Source: Bacteroidales bacterium (GTDB lineage: Bacteria > Bacteroidota > Bacteroidia > Bacteroidales > UBA10428). From it: a stretch of 39,932 bases of DNA. Each line of letters starts with the position of its first letter. The stretch's first letter is position 1. The translations under genes and the position numbers were made by a program. Below the pieces are notes generated by a model that searched no databases, was not told where the DNA came from, and saw only the letters and a program-made list of their open reading frames with translations. Of this stretch, positions 8,798 to 20,200 are shown one piece after another. The stretch lies in the NCBI GenBank assembly GCA_016935435.1, contig JAFGQZ010000052.1:1-39932 (forward strand), read 5' to 3'.

Positions 8798-10723
8798 TTA
8801 TTTATTTAAATCGATGGTAAAAAAAGAATAACTGTAATCGATTGGCACAATACTTAAATAGTCGTCAACTGAAGCATTATCGAGGCAGGCCTCAATAATC
8901 CGGTGCCCGGCTTGTGAGAGTTCGGGCGTGATATATTTCTTTAATTCTACCCTAAAAAAGTCGTATAATATTTTTGCGCCAGCATCGTATCCTTCAGTGC
9001 CTACTTCTATCTGGTTATATACCTTTAAAAAGCGCGATGGGATTTTAGCCCCTTCAATAGTAAGGTAATTTAGTTCGTAACCCAAAAGAGGGCAGCGGGC
9101 TTCCTGGTACTGGTCGGTACGCAGTTTTGCATTTCCCCTTCGGGTTAGGTATTCTCGCATAAATAATTGCGGCTTAAACCCAACCTTCCATACCCCGATA
9201 TGTTGATTAGGGGTTAACGTGTACTGCACACGTGGGGTAGCTACTATTTGTTCGAGCAGCAGGTTTGCGTGTACCGATTGTTTACCGGTGGCAAAAGGCC
9301 AATATGAGCCAACGCCTTCACTTTCCATTTTGTCGGAACCAACAATACTTGGGTTTGCATACCCACGGGGCGAAACCAAACGCCAAAGCCATGCCAGCGC
9401 AGGCGGCAATATGTGGAACAGCCCAACAATGCCATACGAGGGGTTTTCTTTCGAGCACGGGGGGGTGCGCACACCAAAACTACGTACATCAATAGTGGCA
9501 GGTTTATCAACAATATTGGGCACTATATCCCTTGGAACAATAACCCGGGGGTTTGGGCACTTTTTGCCCGGACTGTCTTCGATATGGTTCCATGGCAATG
9601 CCGTAGAACCAGGGTAAGTATCTACATTTAAAAACAGTAATGGCGTTTTGGGGTTTATACAAATCTTTTCAAGAAATGGGTCATCGCCATATTCTTTAAT
9701 GCCATCGACCCTTATGAACCAGGCATTTTCAGCATCGATAACCGATAGTTTTCCGTTATTAGGCTGAATTGAGGGATGACAAATGGCCATATCGTCGGTA
9801 ACCGGCTGGAAACTGCAAAACAACGGAAAGTTAATCAACCTCTTTTCGCTTGTCAGGATGTTCATCCCTATTTGCACCTGCCCGTTTGGTTCACGAACAA
9901 TATGTTGGTGCATTTCGCTCTTTCCGCCCCCGCTGGCACCTTCGTGCATAAATGTGGTCATATTGTCGTATGGGCTAATTACTTGCACTGTCGAGCAATG
10001 TGTGGTAATCCAGCTTTCTTTTTCACCCTGGTTCAGCAATACACCATACAAACCTTTTTTAGCGCTGGGGCCGGGGTAGAGGTTGTATGAATACATTTCG
10101 TGCAAGTTTTCTGAACGGTTATGCACCACAACCTGTTTGCCGTTAAAATGTGTGTGCCTGAATACCGGGGCAACATATATTACAGAAGTAATCTTTGTGT
10201 TTTCCTGAAGTTGATCGATACTAATAATTGATTGAAGCATTGACAAGCCCATTGCAAAAAAAGCAGCATTTGCCGGACAAATTGCCAAACCTGTACTGCC
10301 TATACCATTGCGGCCTGCAAAATAAAAAAATACGCCTAACTCCTGGTTCTTAAGCCATTTAAGTGTTTCAGCCTTAAGAACTGAAAAGTCGTAGCCAAAC
10401 TTATCTGTAAACCTATCCTTATCGGAAGGTAAATTGTCGGCAATATACATAGTGTCGGGGTCGCGCCGGCGCATATAGGGTTCGGTATAATTTGCCGAAA
10501 TGCCATTACTTACCCGGTGCACAAATGCTTCGGTATATTCACCTTTTCCCGGAACATTATATTTAACATCAAAACTTAGGTTGTTTTTGCCACCTGTTGC
10601 CGCATCTGCCAACTCCGAAGTTGAGTTAAACAATGTATAATCGGTTTTGCTTTCAAGAAGTTGTATTACCTCTTCCGGCAACACTATCCCTTTATTTTTC
10701 AGTAAGCTTAAAATATCTGCCAT
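8798..10723 (-). CDS. DUF4914 family P-loop protein (PEP carboxykinase-like)
   Basis: This 641-residue cytoplasmic protein has no signal peptide or membrane segment. It matches my recollection of the DUF4914 family, whose hallmark is YDNMTTFMHEGASGGGKSEMHQ-type sequence. Residues 262-269 (GASGGGKS) form a canonical Walker A loop, and the form G-x-S-G-x-GK-S resembles the P-loop of PEP carboxykinase and HPr kinase. A glycine-rich stretch (FYFAGRNGIGSTGLA, about 134-147) lies before it. The biochemical activity is not established, and a PEPCK-like nucleotide-dependent reaction is inference. The gene is monocistronic, with its own promoter-like sequence upstream and a bidirectional terminator downstream. 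The start ATG at 10723 is followed by a plausible N-terminal helix. Confidence 0.82.
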   Translation of the reverse strand: MADILSLLKNKGIVLPEEVIQLLESKTDYTLFNSTSELADAATGGKNNLSFDVKYNVPGKGEYTEAFVHRVSNGISANYTEPYMRRRDPDTMYIADNLPSDKDRFTDKFGYDFSVLKAETLKWLKNQELGVFFYFAGRNGIGSTGLAICPANAAFFAMGLSMLQSIISIDQLQENTKITSVIYVAPVFRHTHFNGKQVVVHNRSENLHEMYSYNLYPGPSAKKGLYGVLLNQGEKESWITTHCSTVQVISPYDNMTTFMHEGASGGGKSEMHQHIVREPNGQVQIGMNILTSEKRLINFPLFCSFQPVTDDMAICHPSIQPNNGKLSVIDAENAWFIRVDGIKEYGDDPFLEKICINPKTPLLFLNVDTYPGSTALPWNHIEDSPGKKCPNPRVIVPRDIVPNIVDKPATIDVRSFGVRTPPCSKENPSYGIVGLFHILPPALAWLWRLVSPRGYANPSIVGSDKMESEGVGSYWPFATGKQSVHANLLLEQIVATPRVQYTLTPNQHIGVWKVGFKPQLFMREYLTRRGNAKLRTDQYQEARCPLLGYELNYLTIEGAKIPSRFLKVYNQIEVGTEGYDAGAKILYDFFRVELKKYITPELSQAGHRIIEACLDNASVDDYLSIVPIDYSYSFFTIDLNK

Positions 10724-10782
10724 TTATATATTATTTATTATTTATTGCTTAAGTTATTAAACACAGAGCTACTAACCAACCG

Positions 10783-10815
10783 CAAAATTACATATATAAA
10801 AGTAATCATTAGCAA
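10783..10815 (-). promoter_or_regulatory. Candidate Bacteroidota promoter for the DUF4914 gene
   Basis: On the minus strand TTG (10815-10813) and TAATTTTG (10790-10783) are separated by 22 bp, within the TTG-N17-23-TAnnTTTG range. The predicted leader is about 55 bases. Confidence 0.45.
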
Positions 10816-10983
10816 GAGAATATTAGAAATTTGTTACAATTCGAAATAGATTTCAATAAAACATACAACAATAAAACTATTTTGCTTGTATTCTTGTAAT
10901 TATCATTATAATAGCATCTGGTGGATAAGATTGAAAAAAAATGAAAATAACTAAAAATGAAAATATTGAAGGGAATGTAGAAT

Positions 10984-11118
10984 TTGAATAGTCAAATAAC
11001 TTACCGTTTACTGCTCATCGATTCCGAAGAGGGCGATTATCATTTTTTTATCAGCCTTGCCGACAAAGAGGGTTGGTCGGCACAGAAAGGCATAAGTATC
11101 AAAATGCTGCACCGTTAA
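10984..11118 (+). pseudogene. Possible gene remnant or short TTG-start ORF in the 400-bp gap
   Basis: Between the DUF4914 gene and the regulator gene, a plus-strand reading frame encodes about 44 residues, including TYRLLLIDSEEGDYHFFISL and then ADKEGWSAQKGISIK, ending in TAA. The composition looks protein-like, but no ATG precedes it in frame. A separate short ATG frame of 16 codons (starting near 10941) ends just before it in another frame. This could be the decayed end of a lost gene, a frameshifted small gene, or chance. The remainder of the gap (10816-10980) is AT-rich, and I see nothing else in it. Confidence 0.25.
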
Positions 11119-11123
11119 AAATT

Positions 11124-14123
11124 TTAAAAACGAATAATAAAATCGTTGAGGTTTACTTCTGAATCAAGTCCCATTTTTTTACGTATGCGGTAGCGGCTCG
11201 ACTCTACACTTCTGAGTGTGATATTCAGCAGATTTGCTATTTCTTTGTTTGAAATATTCATTCTGATAAAAGCACACATCTTTAAATCTTTGTGCGTTAC
11301 CTTCGGGTATTGTTCTGTAAAGCGCTTCAGGAAATTATCGTGAATAATGTCGAATTTCGACTCAAACCTTTCCCATTTGTTCTCGTTCTCCAAATCGGCT
11401 TCAATATCTTTGGTTATTAGCTTAATTTTTCTTTGTAAATCTTTTTCGGCCCCGGGCAGGAGTTCGTGCAACTGGTCGCGTATGGATATCATTTTCTCGT
11501 TTTTCTGCAAAATATTCATGGTAATAGAGGCAAGCTCTTTATTGGCGTATTCCAGTTCGTTGTCGAGTTTGTCTTTTTGCAGCTTAATAATTTCTTTTTC
11601 CGATTCAATTCGTTTCGATTGCAGCAATTTTTCCTGCATCTCAAACTTCCGCCTGATTTTTTGCACCCGTACCATATATATCGTATAAACCAGGTAGGCA
11701 GCCAAAAGTGCTATAATGAGCTTAAACCACCACGTGCGAAAGAAAGGGGGCTTAACAATTATTTTCAAACTAACAGGCATTTCGTTCCATACATTATCGT
11801 TGTTCGATGCTTTTACCAAAAAGGTGTATTCGCCCGGACTGAGGTTGGTATATGTCGCAAAACGCAGATTGCCAACATAATTCCAGTTTTTCTCGAGCCC
11901 TTCGAGCATATAGGCGTACTGGTTTTTTTCGGGGTGGGTGTAGTTAAGGGCAACAAATTCTATGGAAAAAACATTTTGTTTTGGCTTTAGCACAATTTCG
12001 CGGGCAAACATGGCATTAACTTCAATTGTACCCTTTTTTTCCGGCACTACCGGCTTATTGAATATTTTTATATCGGTAATAAACACAGGGGGTATAAATT
12101 CATTTATCTGCAGGTTTTCCGGATTAAATTTTACAAAACCATTTTTACCGCCGAACAGAAAACTATTGTCGGCGGTTTTTATGGCCGCGCCAACACTAAA
12201 GCCCCGTGTATGTATGCCATCGCCTTTATCGTAGAGTATGGCTTTGTTGTCGCGGGGGTTATAGCGTATCAGGTTGTTGTCGGCGCTAATCCATAGGTTG
12301 CCGTTAGGGTCTTCCAGTATGGCTTTTATTTCCTTATTGGCTATTTTTTCATTCACAATACGCACGAAGTTTCCGGTTTTCGGTACAAATTTATTGAGCC
12401 CAAAACTGGTGCCAATCCACAAATTTCTTCGGCTGTCTTCAAAAAGGCATAACACCGTGTTCGACCATAAACTGTTGGTATCGTTAGACTGGTGGAAGAA
12501 TTTCTGAAAGGTAAACGAAGAGTCGAAACTGCCCGAAACCAGGTTAAGCCCATTGAGTGTGCCAACCCATGTGCGGAGGTAGCTGTCGTGCAGAATGCAA
12601 AAAATATTGCCGCTGCTAATCGAATGTTCGTCGGTAAGCGAAGGTGTATATTGGTAAACTTTTTCCCATCCATCCCTGATAATGTGCAATCCGGAACCCC
12701 AGGTGCCTACCCACATTGTGTTATCTGCATCTTTTACTATCGAAAAAATATTCTCGTATGTAAACACTTTTTCAAAGTTATTATCAGAAACTTTCCCCTG
12801 AGTTATGTTTATGCCACCACCCCAGGTACCTAGCCAAATACGGTTGTTATTATCAGCAGCCATACTTAAAACCACGTTACTGCCGAGCGAGGCCTTTTTT
12901 TCGGGGTTATGGGTTAGCTGAACAAAAGCGTTGTTGCCGGTGTCCCAGGAATAAAAGCCATATCCATCGGTACCTACAATAACTTTGTTTTCTGTAACTT
13001 CCAGAAAACTTGTAACAGTAATGTTTTGTATATTCTTAATTTTCTTTGGGTTAAGGTTATAATGTGCAAATTTATCGCGGTTTGGATCCCAGCGGCTCAC
13101 ACCCTTGTTAAAAGTGCCAAACCACAACCCTCCTGAATTGTCTTCAACTATCGACCATACCGAATTGCCGGCCAATGAATTCTCGTCTTCGCTATTGAAT
13201 TTGTGGTGGATAAACACATTTGCTTTTCGATCGAATAAATCGGCCCCACCGTTTTCGGTTCCTATCCACAGGTTATAATCAGAATCTTCATAAATACACA
13301 AAATACTATTGTTTGCTAGTGAGTTTGGGTTGGCAGGGTCATTTATAAAATGCCTGAAAACATAACTTCCCGATGGGTTTCTAATGGCTTGGGCCAACCC
13401 GTTTTGCAGGGTGCCAACCCAGATATTCCCTATATTGTCGCGAAAAATACTGCGGATATTATTATCGTTCAGGCTTTGTAAATCGCCGGGCTTGTTGGTA
13501 TATGGGGTAAAACTGCCTGTTCCTTTATCGAAAATGCAAACCCCGCCACCCAGGGTGCCTGCCCATATATTCCCCAACCCGTCTTCGGCAAGGGCACTAA
13601 TATAATTATTTGTTAGTTCCGAATTTGATACGGTAAAATGCTCAAAACTATTTGTTTCGGGGCGAAAAAGGTTAAGGCCGTCTTCGGTGCCAACCCATAA
13701 CTGTTTACCTGAGTCTATCAATAATTTCAGAATGCCATTGTTGCTCAGGCTAGAAGGATTATTTTCTTTCTTTTCGAAACGCGAAAATTTTTCAGTTTTG
13801 CGGTCGAAATAGTTTAGCCCCCCGCCAAATGTGCCAATCCAGAGGTTGCCTGTGCTGTCCTGCACAATGTCGGTTATTCGGTTTAAGCTTAAGGTGTTGC
13901 TGTCGCCCGGATTGTTTAGATAATACTTGTAATTGTAGCCATCGTACCGACATAGGCCGTTGTTTGTGCCAAACCACATAAACCCAAACTTGTCCTGGAT
14001 GATAGCCGAAATATGGTTGTCCGAAAGCCCCTCGAAATTATTGCTGAACTGGCGGGTACCCGCTTGTGCCCATGCAAATGTTACTGTTAAGAGTAAGAAC
14101 AATACGTTAATTATTCTTATCAT
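11124..14123 (-). CDS. Transmembrane regulator: two-component propeller, Y_Y_Y and LuxR-type HTH
   Basis: This 999-residue protein begins with a signal peptide (residues 1-20, ending WAQA). About fourteen propeller repeats of the Reg_prop type follow (patterns such as D-x-x-G-N-L-W-I-G-T, roughly 25-690), then a Y_Y_Y domain (about 720-795), one membrane helix near 800-820, a long coiled coil (about 825-935) and a C-terminal helix-turn-helix (about 945-999; THKDLKMCAFIRMNISNKEI, then SVESSRYRIRKKM). No histidine kinase or receiver domain is present, so signalling would go straight from periplasmic ligand to DNA binding. In Bacteroidota such proteins control polysaccharide-use genes. It lies downstream of, and in the same direction as, the GH16 gene, so that gene is the likely target; this link is inference. 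A terminator separates the two genes. Confidence 0.88.
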   Translation of the reverse strand: MIRIINVLFLLLTVTFAWAQAGTRQFSNNFEGLSDNHISAIIQDKFGFMWFGTNNGLCRYDGYNYKYYLNNPGDSNTLSLNRITDIVQDSTGNLWIGTFGGGLNYFDRKTEKFSRFEKKENNPSSLSNNGILKLLIDSGKQLWVGTEDGLNLFRPETNSFEHFTVSNSELTNNYISALAEDGLGNIWAGTLGGGVCIFDKGTGSFTPYTNKPGDLQSLNDNNIRSIFRDNIGNIWVGTLQNGLAQAIRNPSGSYVFRHFINDPANPNSLANNSILCIYEDSDYNLWIGTENGGADLFDRKANVFIHHKFNSEDENSLAGNSVWSIVEDNSGGLWFGTFNKGVSRWDPNRDKFAHYNLNPKKIKNIQNITVTSFLEVTENKVIVGTDGYGFYSWDTGNNAFVQLTHNPEKKASLGSNVVLSMAADNNNRIWLGTWGGGINITQGKVSDNNFEKVFTYENIFSIVKDADNTMWVGTWGSGLHIIRDGWEKVYQYTPSLTDEHSISSGNIFCILHDSYLRTWVGTLNGLNLVSGSFDSSFTFQKFFHQSNDTNSLWSNTVLCLFEDSRRNLWIGTSFGLNKFVPKTGNFVRIVNEKIANKEIKAILEDPNGNLWISADNNLIRYNPRDNKAILYDKGDGIHTRGFSVGAAIKTADNSFLFGGKNGFVKFNPENLQINEFIPPVFITDIKIFNKPVVPEKKGTIEVNAMFAREIVLKPKQNVFSIEFVALNYTHPEKNQYAYMLEGLEKNWNYVGNLRFATYTNLSPGEYTFLVKASNNDNVWNEMPVSLKIIVKPPFFRTWWFKLIIALLAAYLVYTIYMVRVQKIRRKFEMQEKLLQSKRIESEKEIIKLQKDKLDNELEYANKELASITMNILQKNEKMISIRDQLHELLPGAEKDLQRKIKLITKDIEADLENENKWERFESKFDIIHDNFLKRFTEQYPKVTHKDLKMCAFIRMNISNKEIANLLNITLRSVESSRYRIRKKMGLDSEVNLNDFIIRF

Positions 14124-14239
14124 GTTATTCGGTATTTAAGTTATTACGAATATTCGATAATTACACTTAACAATATTCTCTTACAATTATAAAAAAATTA
14201 TTGATTTATTAGTGGTTGGAAGTAATAATAGATAGAAAA

Positions 14240-14274
14240 AAAACATGATCGGGAACTATTCCCGATCATGTTTT
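14240..14274 (-). terminator. Intrinsic terminator after the GH16 gene
   Basis: A 16-bp stem (AAAACATGATCGGGAA and its complement) with a 3-base loop is followed on the minus strand by a run of T. It ends the GH16 transcript 15 bp past the stop and separates it from the regulator gene. Confidence 0.9.
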
Positions 14275-14288
14275 AAGAAACACTTTAA

Positions 14289-17200
14289 TTAATATTTAAT
14301 CAATCTTAAGGTTTTAGCCCCGGAGTTGCCGGTAAGCTTCACAATATACGTTCCTGCTTTCAGGTGTTCGATATTGAATGAATACTGTGTGAGATCCTGT
14401 TCAAGTCTTTCAAACAGGTACAGTTTTCCGGTCAAATCGTAAACAACTATTTCTGAAAACCTGTCGGTTTCATTTACTTCAAGTGTAAACAATTCAACGG
14501 CCGGGTTAGGATAAATTACAGGTTCGCTATTACTGGTAATTTCGTTATAGTTTTCCAGCCCGTCGGCTGCTTTTACAGTTGAACCGTAAACTTCAAATTC
14601 CCAAAGCGAGTAACCCCATCCGGTTGCCCTTAAAGTACCCCGCATTCGAACATAACGGCCTGTGGCACTGCTTGCAGGTGTAATGGTAATAATACCCCCA
14701 TTGCCGGTTGTTGTTGAGTAAATGGTTGTCCAGTTTACATTATCGTTCGAAACTTCAACGGTATAGTTTCTTCCGCAGGCAGTCTCCCAGTTCAGCACTA
14801 CTTTCGAAACCGAGTAGGCGGCCAGCAGATCGATGGTTATCGTTTGTGCATCGGTCCATTCGCTTCCCCAGCGTGTATTGGCCAGCCCGTCGTTCACATT
14901 TGTTACGGGCAGTCCCGACTGGGTGGAAGTAGCGGTGACAGGTTTGTTCAGGGCGATGTTTGTTCCAACTGTGTTTACATTTACAGTACAATTGGCTGTT
15001 TTGTTTCCATCGGCAGTAGTAACGGTAATTATAGCTGTGCCATCGGCCATGGCAGTAACCATACCGGTTGAACTAACAGTAGCCACTGAAGCATTTGATG
15101 ATGCCCAGCTGACTGCTTTGTTGCTGGCATTTGCCGGGGCAATAGAAGCCGAGAGCTGATATGTTTCATTAACCAAAAGGTTTAGCAAAGCAGAAGTTAA
15201 GCTGACACCTGTTACCGGAACGTTACCAGATGGAGTGCCATATACTTCAAATTCCCATAATGAATAACCCCATCCTGTATTGCGTTGTGTGCCGTACATA
15301 CGTATATACCTTGCAGTTATGCCGCTTAACAAATGGGTTTCTGTACCGCCTGTACCAGCTGTTACTGTTTTCGCCGGCACCCATGTGGAATTGTCGCTTG
15401 AGGTTTCGATGTTGTAGGCTTTGCCTGATGCAGTTTCCCAGCGGAGAACCACCTTCGAAATGCTAAACGGGCCCTGCAAATCCACGGCAATCCACTGCGG
15501 ATCGGCAAATGCGCTGCCCCAGCGTGTGCCGGCATTGCCGTCGTTGGCTAGTGTGGCAACATAAGCCCCTTCGGCAGAAGAAGCACTTGCCGGCTTGTTA
15601 AGGGCAATATTGGTTTCGATATTTACCGGGTTTACAGTAAACGATACGGCAGCCGAAGTTGTTGTACCGTTGTTATTGTCGGTAGCCAGGGCATATACAC
15701 TGTGGTTTCCGGCAGCCAAACCTGTAACAGCCAGGTTATAGGGTGCTGAAGATACGGTTCCCTTGCTGGTTCCGTCGATAAAGAATTCAACCCGCGAAAT
15801 GTTCCCGTCGTTGTCGGAAGCCAATGCCGAAAGGTTAAGCGTTGTTCCTTCATCAACAGAAGAATTAGCAACAGGTGCGGTTATCGTAACTGTTGGCGGG
15901 TTGTTAATTTTAACCGATACTGCTGTTGATGTTGCCTGTGCACCGAGGTTATCAGTAGCCCGTGCCATGAGGCTGTATGTTGCGGCAGTGTTTGCCTGCC
16001 AGGTATAATTGTATGGGGCTGATGTTAATGTGGCCAGCAGATTGCCATTGGCAAATAATTCAACCCTGGCGACCGAACCGTCGCTGTCGGTAGCATTCAC
16101 CGAAACCGATACATTACTTCCTCTTTGGAATATTGAATTGTTTGCCGGCGTTGTTATTGTAACCACCGGAGGGGCATTCCCTTTAACTTTAATCTGCGCC
16201 GTGCCAGAAATACTTCCGCTACTGGCTGTAATATTAAATGTGCCAACAGTGGTTGCCGAATATATGCCCGAACTGTTTATATTGCCCCCGTTAACCGACC
16301 AGGTAACGCTGGTGGCAAAGTTGTTGCCGTATTGGTCAAAGGCATTAAATGAATAGTTCTGGCTTGTATTATGGTTTATCTCGGTATAAACCGGGTTGAC
16401 AACAATCGATTTTAATACAGGGCTGGTGGCAATAACCCCGTATGCTTCAATTTCGAAAAGCGAATAACCATAAGGAGTGCCACGGGTTAGTCCCTGAACC
16501 ATTATATAGCGTGCTGTAGCATCGATATTGTACGATTTAATACCGGCACTGCCATTGGTTTCGGAAACTATGGTTGTATATGTTGCATCGTCGGATGAGA
16601 CCCTTATGTTATAACTTTTGCCACAAGCAGTTTCCCAGTTTAATACAACACGGCTCAACCGGTATGAGCTTTGTAAATCAATTTTAACCCATTGGTTATC
16701 TGATGCGACACTCGACCATCGTGTAGTGGCATTGCCATCGTTTACATAGTTTATTGTTGTACCATAATTTTCTTCCGACGATGCTGTTGCAGGTTTGTTT
16801 AAAGCAACATTCTGCGGGGTTTCAAGTACGCTTATATAAGTCGATGCCTGTTTGTCGCCCGATAACACTTTAATAACATAGGTGCCAATAGCGTTTGCAC
16901 TAAACAAGCCGGATGAGGATATATTCGCCCCCGCAGCCGACCAGCTCAGGTTTGCTGCAATTGTATTTCCGTATTGATCGAGCGCAGTGGCGAGAAATTG
17001 CTGTGTGCCGTTAAGGTATATTTTGGTTGCCTTTGGGTTTATGTCGAGTGTGGTAAGAACCGGTGTAGCCCTCACTGTAATTACCGATGAGGCGCTTATG
17101 TTGCCCGATGTTACTGTAATGGTATAAACCCCCGGAACATTGCTGGTAAACACATTGTTGCTTAGACTGCCACCCGATGGAGATACTGAGAACGTTGGGT

Positions 17201-20200
17201 TGTTTACGGTAATTGGCCTGTTAAGCTGGTCGAAACCTGAATAGGCCAGGGAAACCGGGTTGCCCTGATAAATGGTTGCCTCGGCTGGCGTTACTGTTAT
17301 TTTTGAAAGCCTTATGCTTTCGCCAATAAGAATGTCGGCCGTTCCGGCTACGGTACCATCGGTAGCGGTTACCTTGTAAACGCCGTTTGAAGTTGCCCTG
17401 AACAAACCGCTTGCACTTATTGTGCCTCCACCGTTTACGCTCCATACCGGGTTGCTGGGAAAGTTGTTGCCAAACTGGTCTTTACCGGTTGCAGCAAACT
17501 GTATGGTCTGGTTAAGGGCTACGTTCTGAGAAAGTGCCGGTGAAACAACAATTGAATTGAGCACTGTGTCTTTTATGCTTTCAAGAATGCGTAAATTATC
17601 GAAATAGTAAGTATAGTCGCCCGGTTGGCCCTGGTTAAAAGTAAATGTGAGCTTGTTCACCAGGTTATCGGGTGTTGATGGATCGGAAGAGCTTGAATAG
17701 ATAAATTTAACTGTGTGCCATTGGTCCTGTACTTTTGTTGCTGTTGAATAGTCGGAATGGCGCCCGGTTGGCCAGTTGTCGGAATTTGCCAGCGAGCCGG
17801 CCTCAAGTCCAATTGTTATTACCTTTCCGGCAGGTGCATTGGTATAAACGTCCATTGCAAAAACCTTTGTTTTTTCGCGCAAAGCTTTGGCATCGAGAGA
17901 TGTGTTTACATCGTACACCAGCCAGTCGTTGGCATTTACCTGGTGGCGTACGTATTTTGCCACGTTAGCCGAAGTGTTTATTCCTGTGGGAGAGGGGTTT
18001 GTTGTTGGTGCGGTGAGTTCTTCTCCTGTCCATACCAGGTTTAGGTTCCGGTTAGCATCAAAGTCTTCAATAACTTTGCTCAATACAAACGATTCAGGCT
18101 GTTTCGACGATAAAATACGGATATTATCGATATAATACATATCGCCGTTAAAGGTTTTTTCGTCAATGAGCAATACGAGTTTGTTAACATTCACATTGGG
18201 CACGCTGGCATTTGGTGTCGACGACCATTTTAGTTGTACCGTTTGCCACTGGTTTTGTTGTTCAATGCGTCCTTCGTATATGCTGTGTATGGGTGCCTGC
18301 CAGTCGGCATCTCCGCTTATGGTAGTATCTTGCAGGTGTGCTGAAACAACTTTTCCGGGTGCAGCCGATGTGTAAACATCGAATGCAATAATGTTTGTGC
18401 CATCGCGGAAAGGGCTGGCATCGTCGAGCTGTATTTTATAGCTAATATTATCGTATTCTGTTGCTGCACTGCGTGCATAGCGCAATACCCGTTCAGAGGT
18501 GTTTTTCCCGCCCGGTGCAGGGTTTGAAAAATTTGGCTGGTAATTTCCGGTAGTACTGCTTAATGGCAGGTTCGAAGTGCCATCCCAATCTTCCAAAATA
18601 TTCTGGCTCAGTATAATGGCATCGGGGCCCGACTGGCCAGAGCGTAAATTGTCGAAATGCCATGTATTTCCCGACTTTCGGCCCGGATCGAACATCAATA
18701 CAAACTTATTTACCTTATAGGAGCCAGCATATTTGTCGGGTATATCGGTTAGAACAAATTCGAGACGTTCCCATGCATTTTGCCGTGTGGTGTAGGCTGC
18801 ATAATTGCTGTGTTTCCCATAAGGCTGATCGACTGTTGCAGCTGTGTTTTCAAAGCCCAGGCTGACTTTGGTGCCAACAGGGGCATCGGTATATACATCG
18901 AGGAACAGGCGCTTTTTTCCCTGCACAAATTCGCCGGCATGCCCCGGATCGACATTTAACAGCACCATTGCATCCCACGATTCAACGACATTTCTTACAT
19001 ATCTGCCAACTTTGGCCGAACTGTTTATATAGTTGGGTGCCGGGTTGTTGACATTTTCTGTGAATGTGCCCGAACGGTAATCGTATATGCAGTTACGGTT
19101 GGTTTCAAAATCGTCGAATACTTTATTTACAATAATGGCTTTTTGTACTTCTACATCTTTAAAATAAGTTTGTGGGCCACAGTCGGGGGTTGTTAGGTTT
19201 AATTGAACTTTTCCGCTGTTTGGCCCGAAATTAACCAGTATCGTGTTGGTGCCCTGTCCGGAATAAATAGTCGATCCGGACGGTACGCTCCAATTGTAGG
19301 TAGCACCTGTAACTGCCTTTGTCGAAAATTCCTTATACAAGTCGCCCTCGTAAACACTCTTAGGGCCATCGATAGATGTGCTGTATGCACCTTCGTAAAC
19401 ACGAACATAATCGACTTCAACTTTCTGTGGTGTTACCGTTGTAGCATCGGGAGGTCCAGAATAATCGCCGCCCATGCCCACGCTCAATATCAGAAAGAAA
19501 TCGCGGTTAAACGGGTCGTATCCATTAATAGGTTTGCTTATATGAAAGGTGTGGTAATATACCCCGTCGATATACCAGCGCATGGAGTCGGGGGTCCATT
19601 CGAGGCCCACAACATGGAAATCGTCGGCGAAGCGTTGCCCCTGCGGAAGGTAAAATTTACCCTGGTTCCAGGCATGGCCCCATGCCTCTTCGAAATGTGC
19701 CGTTCCAATGTTGTAATCGGGCCACTTGCCGGTTTGTTCGAAAATATCGATTTCGCCACATTTTGGCCAGCTGGTAGTTTCAAAGTCGGAACCGAGCATC
19801 CAGAATGCAAAGCCGGCACCCTGACTGTAAACGCCTTTTACGCGTGCTTCAATGCGCCCGTAACGGAAGTTCTTTTTATTGTGTGTTCGAATACGGCCGC
19901 TGGTATATTCGCGCCCCCCGAAATTTTCTTTACGGAGCTCCAGAATAAGCCGGCCATTTTCAATGCGCACATTTTCAGTTCTGTCGGTTGAGTAGTCGAG
20001 CTGCCCGGTGCCCCACTGGCAAAGGTCTGGACAACCGTCGCCGGTTTCATATTCCCATTTGGTTAAATCGAGCGATGGCCCGTTGAATTCATCCTGCCAC
20101 ACCAACCGTTCGCAATTCGATTGGGCAACTGTTCTGTTCCCGGAAAACAGGAACAAAGCTAACAGTATAACCGCCTTAAAAAGCAGTTTACCGTCGATTT

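Noticed and set aside
9219..10090. Overlapping plus-strand frames of 70-130 codons inside the DUF4914 gene
   Set aside because: They lie antisense to a well-supported 641-codon gene and have no recognisable protein features.
19203..19991. A 262-codon plus-strand frame antisense to the GH16 domain
   Set aside because: The minus strand encodes the conserved GH16 catalytic region; the plus frame has shadow-like composition and no start signal.
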